Origin: Chitinophaga filiformis
GTDB lineage: Bacteria > Bacteroidota > Bacteroidia > Chitinophagales > Chitinophagaceae
Direction: 5' to 3'
DNA length: 64,000 nt
Assembly (NCBI RefSeq): GCF_021646545.1
Contig: NZ_JAKIRP010000011.1
Span: forward strand, 62,001 to 126,000
Shown here: positions 23,829 to 32,194 of the stretch, in pieces
How the letters are laid out: the number at the start of each line of letters is the position of its first letter
Position numbering within the stretch: position 1 is the stretch's first letter
The notes under the pieces: model-generated
What the model was told of the DNA's origin: nothing
Seen by the model: the letters and a program-made list of their open reading frames with translations, nothing else
The model's database searches: none
Program-made: the position numbers and the translations under genes

Positions 23829-24677
23829 TTACTTCATTAACATCATTGACAGTCCCACTGACTTCCATTGCGCATTGTAATTCGGCATCAGCAACACCCT
23901 TGTGGATGTCTGCTCCGGATTACGGATAAAGAGGCGTTGCAGCTTAGGGTACATCCAGTAGGCTGCCTTTGTACTCAGAATACCAAGACCGGCGCCTGCA
24001 ACAACATCACTTACCCAGTGGCGGTTGTTATAGATACGGAGTGCTCCTGTAGCGGCAGCAACGGCATAACCGGCTACACCATACCAGGGACTTACTTCAT
24101 GATACTCCTCCCACATAAATTGTGCACTCATAAATGCAATAGCTGTATGCCCGGAAGGGAAGGAGTTGTAGGTACTACCGTCAGGACGAAGTCTGTTGGT
24201 AGCACTCTTGATCGCAAAGGTGCTTCCCGTGGTGATGAGACCAGACATACCCAGTAAAATGGTACGGTCGGCGAAATTATGTTTACCGTGAATACCGGCC
24301 ATATTCAACGCGTACACTGCAGCAACAGGTACCCATTTCAGGTAGTCATCAACATCGGTACGGAAGGTAGGATGATCTTCCATCACCTCTTTCCTCGTTG
24401 ACATATCCAGGGAGCGTAATGAACCACCGCTAAGGGCTACCGCTCCGTAGGTCATCATCGCAGTGGGAACGATGATGCTCACCAATCTGGCCTTGTAGTT
24501 TGGAATGCTACTTTTATAGTTCAGATTTGTATTAAATACAGGAACAGGTGTTGCAGTTGTTGGCATAACATTTGCCGCGCTTGTAGTATCCGCATTAATC
24601 TCCGCAATCGTTGTGTCAGCAGCGGCATAGGCAGAGTATGTCAACAGTTGCAGGCTAAGCAGTAAGAACAATCTCAT
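23829..24677 (-). CDS. PAP2-family membrane phosphatase
   Basis: A 282-residue protein with a signal-like N terminus (MRLFLLLSLQLLTYSAYAAA) and the three phosphatidic-acid-phosphatase motifs: KSATNRLRP (KX6RP), PSGHTAIAF, and RIYNNRHWVSDVVAG (RX5HX3D). The catalytic His residues and the Arg are all present. Family members dephosphorylate lipid phosphates (undecaprenyl pyrophosphate, phosphatidate) or soluble phosphates on the periplasmic side. A Thr/Ala-rich linker (about 20-55) follows the signal. Substrate unknown. It lies just upstream of the conflict operon on the same strand but is separated by its own terminator. Confidence 0.9.
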   Translation of the reverse strand: MRLFLLLSLQLLTYSAYAAADTTIAEINADTTSAANVMPTTATPVPVFNTNLNYKSSIPNYKARLVSIIVPTAMMTYGAVALSGGSLRSLDMSTRKEVMEDHPTFRTDVDDYLKWVPVAAVYALNMAGIHGKHNFADRTILLGMSGLITTGSTFAIKSATNRLRPDGSTYNSFPSGHTAIAFMSAQFMWEEYHEVSPWYGVAGYAVAAATGALRIYNNRHWVSDVVAGAGLGILSTKAAYWMYPKLQRLFIRNPEQTSTRVLLMPNYNAQWKSVGLSMMLMK

Positions 24678-24812
24678 ATTTGACTTGGTAAATCTTGTTT
24701 ATGTAACTGGTTATACTATTTAAATTAATACAAAATTGCCAAAAGAAACTGTAGAGATTCTAAAAATCCCACGTCTTTAACTATATTTTCACTTTTTTAC
24801 ACTTACAAATGG

Positions 24813-24820
24813 TATATTTG
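24813..24820 (+). promoter_or_regulatory. -7 promoter element for the fluoride-responsive leader
   Basis: TATATTTG fits the Bacteroidota -7 consensus TAnnTTTG. The predicted start, about 7 nt downstream, falls almost exactly at the first base of the riboswitch fold. A good -33 TTTG is not visible (T-rich DNA instead). Confidence 0.5.
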
Positions 24821-24828
24821 TGTTATAC

Positions 24829-24900
24829 CAGGAAATGGTGTCTTCCTGCACAAGAACCGTCTTCGCCCATATGACCAGGGCAAGTCTGATGGCGCCTGCA
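24829..24900 (+). ncRNA. fluoride riboswitch (crcB motif)
   Basis: The fold matches the fluoride riboswitch. CAGGAA pairs with TTCCTG around the loop ATGGTGTC. A second stem CTTCGCCC/GGGCAAG follows GAACCG. Then comes the conserved CTGATGGCGCC. The loop segment GGTGTC can pair with GGCGCC to make the pseudoknot that defines the class, with two G-U pairs. The CTGATGGC block is the same as I recall from the structurally studied Thermotoga example. It ends 65 nt before the start codon of a CLC-type transporter that carries CLC-F residues. Confidence 0.85.
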
Positions 24901-24965
24901 AATAACAACCTTCTCCATATAATATAACGGGAAGAAGCAAGCAATTCGTATTTATTTGTGGGCTA

Positions 24966-26252
24966 ATGAAATATTTAAGGTATTCTGTTGAACAATTGAA
25001 GATCGCGTACCAGCTGATCCGGTGGACGTTGATCATCATTCCCGTTTCTCTTGTTGTCGGTTCTCTCGTTGCATTATTCCTCTGGTTGCTGGAACAGGTA
25101 ACCCTCATCCGCCAGGAACATGGCTGGCTGCTCTACCTGTTGCCGCTTGCCGGGGTGTTGATTTATTTTTTATATAAGAAGCTGGGTAGCAATGCTGAAG
25201 CCGGTAATAACCTCATTATGGACGAGATCCATGAGCCGGGAGGCGGTGTACCTGCCAGCATGGCGCCCCTGGTGCTGGCCACAACGATCATTACGCATCT
25301 GTTTGGCGGCTCTGCCGGAAGGGAAGGGACTGCCGTGCAGATCGGTGGCAGTATGGCGAATATGCTGGCGCGTTGGATGCGTCTATCGTCGGCCGATGTA
25401 CGTATCATACTGATGACCGGAATAGCGGCCGGCTTCGGTGCAGTGTTCGGTACTCCGCTTACAGGGGCCGTATTTGCGCTGGAGGTGCTGGCTATTGGCC
25501 TTATCCGCTATGATGCCCTGATTCCCTGCCTGATCGCGGCTGTATTTGCGGATATCGTATGTTCTGCCTGGGGCATCCATCACACCCATTACCAGATCCT
25601 TTTCGACCAAAGCAATATTGTCTTCCATTTCGTACACTTCGACTTCCTGTTACTTGCAAAAGTGATTGTGGGTGGTGTTGCTTTCGGCCTCGCCAGTTAC
25701 CTCTTTTCCATTTGTATCCATAACATCAAGGCAGGCGCGAAACGATGGATCCGCCCGGCCTGGCTCATACCGGTAGCAGGAGGTATTATTATCATTGCTG
25801 CCGTTCACCTGCTGGGTACCCGCGACTATATCGGCCTCGGAGTGACCAGTCCCGATCCCGGCGGCGTTAGCATTGTTTCCGCGTTCAGCAATACCCCTAT
25901 CTCATCCTGGGGCTGGTTGTGGAAATTACTGCTAACTGCCATTACCCTGGGTATGGGGTTCAAAGGTGGGGAGGTGACACCCTTGTTTTTTATCGGTGCC
26001 ACCTTAGGGCATACACTGGCCGTACTTTTAGGTGCCCCGGTGGATTTGTTTGCAGGTCTCGGATTTATTGCCGTATTTGCAGGTGCCACAAATACGCCGA
26101 TTGCCTGTACTTTAATGGGCATAGAGCTTTTTGGCACATCGCATGTACTATACTTCGCGGTAGCGTGCTTTACGGCTTATTATTTCAGTGGACATGCCGG
26201 CATCTACAGTGCGCAACGTATAGCGGTACCGAAGAACCATCATATTGATTAA
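24966..26252 (+). CDS. CLC-F type fluoride/proton antiporter
   Basis: A 428-residue CLC-fold membrane transporter with about 10-12 hydrophobic segments. The ion-pathway motifs are AGNNLI (79-84) in place of the chloride-type GSGIP, GREGT (118-122, gating Glu120), and a third region near GGEVTPLFFIGA. Asn in place of the chloride-coordinating Ser and GREGT instead of GREGP are features of the CLC-F clade, which exports fluoride in exchange for protons. The fluoride riboswitch directly upstream supports this. Automatic annotation would probably call it a chloride channel. Confidence 0.9.
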   Translation: MKYLRYSVEQLKIAYQLIRWTLIIIPVSLVVGSLVALFLWLLEQVTLIRQEHGWLLYLLPLAGVLIYFLYKKLGSNAEAGNNLIMDEIHEPGGGVPASMAPLVLATTIITHLFGGSAGREGTAVQIGGSMANMLARWMRLSSADVRIILMTGIAAGFGAVFGTPLTGAVFALEVLAIGLIRYDALIPCLIAAVFADIVCSAWGIHHTHYQILFDQSNIVFHFVHFDFLLLAKVIVGGVAFGLASYLFSICIHNIKAGAKRWIRPAWLIPVAGGIIIIAAVHLLGTRDYIGLGVTSPDPGGVSIVSAFSNTPISSWGWLWKLLLTAITLGMGFKGGEVTPLFFIGATLGHTLAVLLGAPVDLFAGLGFIAVFAGATNTPIACTLMGIELFGTSHVLYFAVACFTAYYFSGHAGIYSAQRIAVPKNHHID

Positions 26253-26276
26253 CCAGACAAATTTGAATTGAAACTT

Positions 26277-27227
26277 ATGAAGGCTGTAGCCGTTCCCCAG
26301 TTTAAGGCCATTCCACAGGTAATGGAATTACCTAAACCGCAGGTAAAACCAGGAACGCTCCTGGTACGTGTAGCCGCTGCAGGTATAAACCCTTTTGATT
26401 GGAAATTAATTGACGGTATCCTCGATGGGAAGATGCCACATAATTTCCCGATGGTGCTGGGTGTTGACGGGGCAGGTACCGTTGAGGCTGTAGGAGAAGG
26501 TGTTACCCATTTCAAGCAGGGAGATAAGATCTACGGGCAATTTATACATTCACCTATCGGTGAAGGCTCTTATGCAGAGTATGTTGTCGTTCCTGAGAAG
26601 GCAGCCATCTCTCATGCGCCTTCTTCCATATCACTCATCGAAGCTGCGGCCATGCCGACTGCCGGAATGACGGCCCTTCAGCTGCTGGAACGCCTGGGGC
26701 TTAAACATGAACAGACGCTGTTGCTTATCGGCGCTACCGGCGGAGTAGGCTCTTTCATCGTACAACTGGCCAATATGCAGGGCATCTATGTTATTGCTAC
26801 TGTCAGCGATGAGGAAGGTGCGGAAAGGATGAAGAAACTGGGGGCGAAAGAGACGATCAATTACAAGAAGATATCTGTAGAAAAAGAGATCAAAGCTAAA
26901 TATCCGTCGGGTGTGGAAGGCCTGATAGATCTCGTTAGTCCGGCGGCGGTGTTCAAGACCATGACGTCCTTGGTGAAAACAGGTGGTGCGGCGTTGACAA
27001 CGGCGTTCGTGGCGGATAAAGAGGCCCTGAAGGCGAGGGGGATTACAGGGGGGAATTTTGAGACACAGGGTACGCCGGCGTCGTTAGATACATTGGCGGA
27101 TGCGGTGGATAGTGGGGCGTTGAGCGTGCCGGTCGGGGTGGTGATTGGAATGGAGGAGGTGCCGGAGGCGATTGAGAAGAGTCGCAAGTTGAAGGGGAAG
27201 GGGAAAACGGTGATCAGGATTGAGTGA
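26277..27227 (+). CDS. zinc-independent MDR-family NADPH quinone oxidoreductase
   Basis: A 316-residue medium-chain dehydrogenase/reductase of the quinone-oxidoreductase type. I prefer the ATG at 26277 (MKAVAVPQFKAIPQVMELP) over an in-frame TTG three codons upstream. It has the GroES-like fold (NPFDWKLIDG, GVDGAGTVEAVGEGV), no catalytic zinc Cys/His set, and a Rossmann motif LLIGATGGVGSFIVQLA near 155-170. It likely reduces quinones or enones with NADPH in the cytoplasm. It starts 24 bp after the CLC-F stop, so it may be co-transcribed and thus fluoride-responsive. It ends at a large repeat region. Confidence 0.88.
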   Translation: MKAVAVPQFKAIPQVMELPKPQVKPGTLLVRVAAAGINPFDWKLIDGILDGKMPHNFPMVLGVDGAGTVEAVGEGVTHFKQGDKIYGQFIHSPIGEGSYAEYVVVPEKAAISHAPSSISLIEAAAMPTAGMTALQLLERLGLKHEQTLLLIGATGGVGSFIVQLANMQGIYVIATVSDEEGAERMKKLGAKETINYKKISVEKEIKAKYPSGVEGLIDLVSPAAVFKTMTSLVKTGGAALTTAFVADKEALKARGITGGNFETQGTPASLDTLADAVDSGALSVPVGVVIGMEEVPEAIEKSRKLKGKGKTVIRIE

Positions 27228-27264
27228 TGCGGCCTTTATTTGTGCGGTTTGTTGTTTGTATTTT

Positions 27265-27602
27265 TGATTTGCGCGGATGTGATTGCGTTTGGTTATTGTG
27301 CGGACGCGGTTAATGCGATCGCCTTTGGTTAGTGTGCGAATTTAGGCGGATGCGGTTATTGCGATTGCCTTTGGTTATTGTGCGAATTTAGGCGGATGCG
27401 GTTATTGCGATTGCCTTTGGTTAGTATGCGAATTTAGGCGGATGCGGTTATTGCGATTGCCTTTGGTTAGTATGCGAATTTAGGCGGATGCGGTTATTGC
27501 GATTGCCTTTGGTTATTGTGCGAATGTAGGCGGACGCGGTTAATGCGATCGCGTTTGGTTATTGTGCGAATGTAGGCGGACGCGATTATTGTGATTGCCT
27601 TT
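27265..27602. repeat. 46-bp minisatellite, about seven copies
   Basis: A unit of the form GCGGTTATTGCGATTGCC then TTTGGTTATTGTGCGAATTTAGGCGGAT repeats head to tail with a 46-bp period. The inner four copies are nearly identical, and the outer ones show TTAATGCGATCGC and GAATGTAGGCGGAC variants. 46 is not a multiple of three and no open frame spans it, so it is not coding. It begins about 40 bp after the oxidoreductase stop. Confidence 0.85.
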
Positions 27603-27609
27603 GTCACTT

Positions 27610-27756
27610 GGTTTCAGATAGGACCGCGGGCTGTACCCCTTTTCGAGTCTTGCTATTAAACTTTGTCAAGCGTAGGGCTTTTGTAGTGCTATTTAACTCC
27701 CGTCAAGCGTATCAACACTCTCCAAGGGCTAAGGCCCGCAGTCTCTATCTGAAACC
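27610..27756 (+). repeat. B-type interspersed element, copy B1
   Basis: A 147-bp element bounded by GGTTTCAGATAGGACC and its near-complement TCTCTATCTGAAACC. Inner blocks CGGGCTGTACCCCTTTTCGAG and CTCCAAGGGCTAAGGCCCG pair to extend the stem. It contains GTCAAGCGTA twice. It is homologous to copies at 41320 and 48747 and, through TGCTATT, GTCAAGCG and the ends, to the A elements. It lies between two convergent genes. Confidence 0.8.
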
Positions 27757-28095
27757 GCGTCTCTGCGGCCCCCGATAGGTAGTCTGAGGTCAGAAATTTA
27801 CCGTCCTACTAACGGTGGCGTATTTCTGGTAATTTTATCAAGCTTGCTTTACACTTCGCTTGTATCAGGAGAAGTGATTGAATACTGATCACGCATTAAC
27901 AATAATTATGTGTGCTTTCCTGAATATGTTCGTCACCTTACACCGATCAATTCAACTACCAGACATTAAAGACCTGTCGTATGCTTATATGCTTATATGC
28001 TTGGATGCTTTCCTAATCCCGATACACAATACTCGAATGAACCAGCTTTCGTCAACCGCATGTCAATACCGGATACATGTTCATGCCCCATGGAT
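27757..28095. other. gene-free AT-rich stretch
   Basis: No supported gene. It contains short tandem GCTTATAT units (about 27980-28000) leading into the 72-bp repeats. Short open frames here have no recognisable domain and poor composition. Confidence 0.4.
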
Positions 28096-28265
28096 AATCA
28101 CTCGAATCAATTAGCTCTGCCGACCGTGTGTTTGAGTATATGTATACTCGCTTATAACCTCATATACAATCACTCGAATCAATCAGCTCTGCCGACCGTG
28201 TGTTTGAGTATATGAATACTCGCTTATAACCTCATATATAATCACTCAAATCAATCAGCTCTCCA
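28096..28265. repeat. 72-bp tandem repeat, about 2.3 copies
   Basis: AATCACTCGAATCAAT starts at 28096 and 28168, and AATCACTCAAATCAAT at 28240, an exact 72-bp period. Each unit also holds AGCTCTGCCGACCGTGTG and a TTTGAGTATATG..ATACTCGC segment that can form a hairpin (GAGTAT/ATACTC). Confidence 0.8.
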
Positions 28266-28419
28266 ACCGTGTGTTGATGTAAATGGATGCCTGCGTATAA
28301 TGCCGCATGTAATCCATCGCATAATCACTGCAATGGATTACACTTCAGACATCCTATAATGTATTTGTAATTTATCGGTAAACGTTTCTCCGCCCTTCCT
28401 CCGATGTGCGTTCAATGAA

Positions 28420-29370
28420 TCACTCATCTACGTAGTCACTCGCTATATTCAACTTTTCTATTGCGCCTGCGTCGAGGCCTAGTTGGGTGGCTTTTATGAG
28501 TTCTTCCAGTTGTTTTGTACTGGTGGCACTCACGATGGGGGCAGTGATATCGGGACGTTGCACCAGCCATGCGATAGCGACACTGGCGGGCGTTGTTTTG
28601 AAGTCTGCTGCTACTTCGTCGAGTGTTTCGAGAATGCTTTGACCACGTTCGTCAAGGTAGCTGGTTGCTTTTTCTCCTCTTGCACTTTGTGCGGCGTCTT
28701 CTTTCGTTCTGTATTTTCCGCTGAGGAAACCACTGGCTAAAGAATAGTAGCTGATCACACCCAGTTGATATTGTTGTGTGATGGGAAGGTACTCTCTTTC
28801 GAACTTCTGGCGGTCGTACAGATTGTATAATGGTTGTAAAGATTCATACCTGGGATAGCCATTCGTTTCGCTGCATTCCAATGATTGTAACAGTCGCTCC
28901 GGGCTAAAGTTGGAGGCACCGATCACTCTTACTTTACCGGCTTTTACCAGCTTGTCGAAAGTGGCAAGTGTATCGTCTACAGCTATTTTTGGATCATCGT
29001 AATGTGATTGATACAGGTCTATATAATCTGTCTGCAGGCGGCGGAGAGATTCTTCTACGCTCTTTTGGATGTAGGCTGGTGAGAGATCTCTTACTTTACC
29101 TCCGCCTACTTTTGTTGCGATGATCACCTGATCGCGTTTCCCGCTTTTCTTTAACCATTTGCCGATGACCGTTTCTGATTCACCGCCACTGTTGCCAGGG
29201 GCCCAATGAGAATAGGAATCTGCGGTGTCTATCATGTTGAATCCAGCACTCACAAATGCATCCAGTAATGAAAATGAGGTCGCTTCATCTGCTGTCCAGC
29301 CAAATACATTTCCGCCAAACACCAAAGGTGCAACCTGTAATGCTGATCTGCCCAATTGTCTTTTTTCCAT
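28420..29370 (-). CDS. aldo/keto reductase
   Basis: A 316-residue TIM-barrel NADPH-dependent oxidoreductase. The family motifs are clear: N-terminal MEKRQLGRSALQVAPLVFG, catalytic Asp/Tyr region MIDTADSYSHW, Lys in VIIATKVGGG, His in YIDLYQSHYDD, and cofactor-binding VIGASNFSPERL and WLVQRPDITAPIVSATS. It probably reduces aldehydes or sugar carbonyls in the cytoplasm; substrate unknown. It is monocistronic, convergent with the quinone oxidoreductase, and separated from it by about 1.2 kb of repeats. Confidence 0.92.
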   Translation of the reverse strand: MEKRQLGRSALQVAPLVFGGNVFGWTADEATSFSLLDAFVSAGFNMIDTADSYSHWAPGNSGGESETVIGKWLKKSGKRDQVIIATKVGGGKVRDLSPAYIQKSVEESLRRLQTDYIDLYQSHYDDPKIAVDDTLATFDKLVKAGKVRVIGASNFSPERLLQSLECSETNGYPRYESLQPLYNLYDRQKFEREYLPITQQYQLGVISYYSLASGFLSGKYRTKEDAAQSARGEKATSYLDERGQSILETLDEVAADFKTTPASVAIAWLVQRPDITAPIVSATSTKQLEELIKATQLGLDAGAIEKLNIASDYVDE

Positions 29371-29835
29371 GTACGCTGATTTTTTTATTCGTTAAGATTC
29401 GATTGTTCTTGTTCATAGCGTTCCCATAGTCATGGTTACACGCTACAAACATATATGCCCTCTGGTGGGCCGGTCGAACACTGTTATTATAACTGTTGTC
29501 AAAGGTTTTTTAGTGCATGGATAATGCGACTATTATTTATTACCGAACCTGTTTTCAATTCTTTTCTTAACTTATTTCTGAATTTATTTCTGCATGCATT
29601 GCTGCATCTATTTCTGAATTTATTTCTCAATGTACGAGTTTGTTCCAAAACAGATACCATAAATTTCCGTATCTTGGGCGCTATTGCCATCAGCGCCAGC
29701 GTCCATTGTATCCTATAAAAAAAGCAGGCAGCGCTTATTTCCGTATCTATTCAGGTGCGTTTTTTGTTAAAGGCTCTCCGTACTACACGAGCGGAATTGA
29801 TATTAGCATAGATTTTTTGACTTAATAACTGTATT
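29371..29835. other. upstream region of OtsAB with 12-bp T-rich repeats
   Basis: 465 bp between divergent genes. Positions about 29565-29632 hold imperfect 12-bp repeats of the TGAATTTATTTC type, giving a strongly T-rich top strand. Small open frames through it translate as NLFLNLFL-type periodic sequence and are probably not genes. Promoters for both flanking genes should lie here; none is convincing by eye. Confidence 0.4.
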
Positions 29836-32007
29836 ATGAGTAAAACCATTATTGTATCTAACAGGCTACCGGTAAAGATCACTGAAAAAGATGGAGAATA
29901 TGTGTTGAATCCGAGTGAAGGCGGTCTGGCTACAGGCTTGGGATCCATTTACAGGCAAGGCTATAATATCTGGATAGGATGGCCGGGCGTTGATGTGAGT
30001 GAGGAGGCACAACCACAGATCAGGGAACAGTTGCAGGCGCTGAACCTGATGCCTGTGTACCTGACACAGGAAGAAATTAATAACTACTATGAGGGATTCT
30101 CAAATGAGATACTGTGGCCTGTTTTCCACTATATGTCCGTTTACGCCCGTTACGAACAGGTGTACTGGGATTTTTATTATCAGGTGAACAGTAAATTCAG
30201 AGATGTGGTTTTGCAGGTGGCGGAACCGGGAGATGTGATATGGATACACGATTACCAACTGCTATTATTGCCGGGTATGATCCGATCTGAAGCGCCTGAT
30301 GTTGCTATCGGTTATTTTCAGCATATTCCTTTCCCTTCTTTTGAGCTTTTCCGTCTTATACCATGGCGCTGCGAACTATTGGAAGGTATGCTGGGTGCTG
30401 ACTTGCTGGGCTTCCACACTTTCGACGACAGCCACCATTTCCTCAACGCCGTTACCCGGCTGCTGCCGGTGAATGCGTCTGCCAACGTTGTGATGGTCAA
30501 TGACCGCGCGGTGATTGCTGAAACTTTTCCCATGGGGATCGATAATCAGAAATTCGAACAGCTCTCCAATGATCCGGAGGTATTGCGGCAGATGGAAAGT
30601 CTGAAGGAAAGTTTTCAGCATACACATATGGTGCTGTCTATTGACAGACTGGATTATAGTAAAGGTATTATCCAACGCCTGCAGGCTTTCGAATTGTTCC
30701 TGCAATTATATCCTGAATATGTGGAAAAGGTAATACTCTATATGATCGTCGTTCCTTCACGGGACACTGTTCCGCAGTACAAAGAACTGAAAGAGGCGAT
30801 TGATATGCTGGCAGGCGGTATTAATGCCCGTTTCCGTACTATCAACTGGCATCCGATCAATTATTTTTACCGTTCATTTCCGGTGGAGACGCTGGCGGCC
30901 TTATATAACTTCGCTGATGTAGGACTGGTCACACCTATGCGTGATGGCATGAACCTCGTGAGCAAGGAATATGTGGCGAGCCGCAAAAATAATAACGGGG
31001 TACTGATATTGAGTGAAATGGCCGGTGCATCAAAAGAGTTGATAGATGCACTGATCGTTAACCCGAATAACATCGGCGCCATTGCAAGAGCTTTGCATGA
31101 GGCACTGAATATGCCAGAAAAAGAACAGCAACGCCGTATGAAACAAATGCGGCAGGTGGTGACGAAGTTTAATATCGCACACTGGGTGAAGTTGTTTATG
31201 GCGCGCCTGCAGGAGGTTAAACAGTTTCAACAGTCCATGCTGGCCCGCCGTATGAGCCTCGATATGCAGTCGACCGTCAGGAATGCATATAAGCAATCCA
31301 AAAAACGCGCTATCTTCCTCGATTACGACGGCACATTAGTAGGGTTCCAGTCGAACATTGATCTGGCATCTCCTGACCAGGACCTTTATCACCTGCTTAA
31401 AACGCTTTCAAATGATCCGGCTAATCATGTAGTGATGATCAGCGGCCGTAAGCATGAAACGCTGGAAGAATGGCTGGGACATCTTCCGCTGGATCTCATC
31501 GCAGAACATGGCGCCTGGACTAAAAAATATGGTGAGGACTGGCTGATGCTTCCCGGACTTACAGCGCAGTGGAAGCAGGATCTGCTGCCTATTCTCGATA
31601 CTTTTATGGACCGTACGCCTGGTTCGTTTATAGAGGAAAAGAGCTATTCACTTGTGTGGCATTACCGCAAGGTGGAACCGGGTTTGGGCGAACTGCGTTC
31701 TAATGAACTAATGAATACCCTGCGTTATTTTACCAATGATATCGGCTTGCAGATCCTGCCGGGCGACAAGGTCATTGAGATCAAGAACGTTGAGATCAAC
31801 AAAGGGAAAGCGGCATTGTCATGGTTGCAGGACCGTGAGTTTGATTTTATGCTGGCAATAGGAGATGACTATACCGATGAAGACATCTTTAAGACCTTAC
31901 CTGCAGAAGCTGTGACAATTAAGGTGGGAAGCCAGGTATCTGCCGCTAGATATTATCTGCGGAGCCACCAGGAAGTGAGGGCGTTTTTAAGAGCGCTTGT
32001 GTTGTAG
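29836..32007 (+). CDS. bifunctional trehalose-6-phosphate synthase/phosphatase
   Basis: A 723-residue fusion. Residues 1-470 are a GT20 trehalose-6-phosphate synthase (NRLPVKITEKDGEY, GGLATGLGS, WIHDYQLLLLPGM, YFQHIPFPSFE, DGMNLVSKEYVA), which joins UDP- or ADP-glucose to glucose-6-phosphate. Residues about 485-723 are a HAD-type trehalose-6-phosphate phosphatase (FLDYDGTLVGF near 492, ISGRKHETLEEW, AIGDDYTDEDIF). Together they make trehalose from sugar phosphates in the cytoplasm, usually for osmotic or desiccation stress. Such fusions are common in Bacteroidota. It is convergent with the GH15 gene across a shared terminator. Confidence 0.95.
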   Translation: MSKTIIVSNRLPVKITEKDGEYVLNPSEGGLATGLGSIYRQGYNIWIGWPGVDVSEEAQPQIREQLQALNLMPVYLTQEEINNYYEGFSNEILWPVFHYMSVYARYEQVYWDFYYQVNSKFRDVVLQVAEPGDVIWIHDYQLLLLPGMIRSEAPDVAIGYFQHIPFPSFELFRLIPWRCELLEGMLGADLLGFHTFDDSHHFLNAVTRLLPVNASANVVMVNDRAVIAETFPMGIDNQKFEQLSNDPEVLRQMESLKESFQHTHMVLSIDRLDYSKGIIQRLQAFELFLQLYPEYVEKVILYMIVVPSRDTVPQYKELKEAIDMLAGGINARFRTINWHPINYFYRSFPVETLAALYNFADVGLVTPMRDGMNLVSKEYVASRKNNNGVLILSEMAGASKELIDALIVNPNNIGAIARALHEALNMPEKEQQRRMKQMRQVVTKFNIAHWVKLFMARLQEVKQFQQSMLARRMSLDMQSTVRNAYKQSKKRAIFLDYDGTLVGFQSNIDLASPDQDLYHLLKTLSNDPANHVVMISGRKHETLEEWLGHLPLDLIAEHGAWTKKYGEDWLMLPGLTAQWKQDLLPILDTFMDRTPGSFIEEKSYSLVWHYRKVEPGLGELRSNELMNTLRYFTNDIGLQILPGDKVIEIKNVEINKGKAALSWLQDREFDFMLAIGDDYTDEDIFKTLPAEAVTIKVGSQVSAARYYLRSHQEVRAFLRALVL

Positions 32008-32112
32008 CGGAAGTTATTGTTATCTCTATCAACAAAATGAGGACGTGCCAGATATAACTGAGCCTCCTGAGAATAGCTTAAAAGCACGCCGGTCTCCGTC
32101 AGGTATCCGAAC

Positions 32113-32152
32113 AAAAAGAGCCCGTATCAAAATTAAGATACGGGCTCTTTTT
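32113..32152. terminator. bidirectional terminator between OtsAB and GH15
   Basis: A perfect 16-bp stem AAAAAGAGCCCGTATC / GATACGGGCTCTTTTT with an 8-nt loop. The A-run and T-run on the two sides let it work for both convergent genes. Confidence 0.93.
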
Positions 32153-32194
32153 TATGCTGCGTCTGAAAGGAGACGGACATGTTTTACAATGCGT

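Noticed and set aside
27878..28215. Two overlapping short open frames (72 and 78 codons)
   Set aside because: They run through the 72-bp tandem repeat and AT-rich DNA, have no motif, and repeat internally with the minisatellite.
29455..29718. Open frames with NLFLNLFL-type periodic translation
   Set aside because: The periodicity comes from 12-bp T-rich DNA repeats; both strands give periodic nonsense, so it is a DNA repeat and not a protein.
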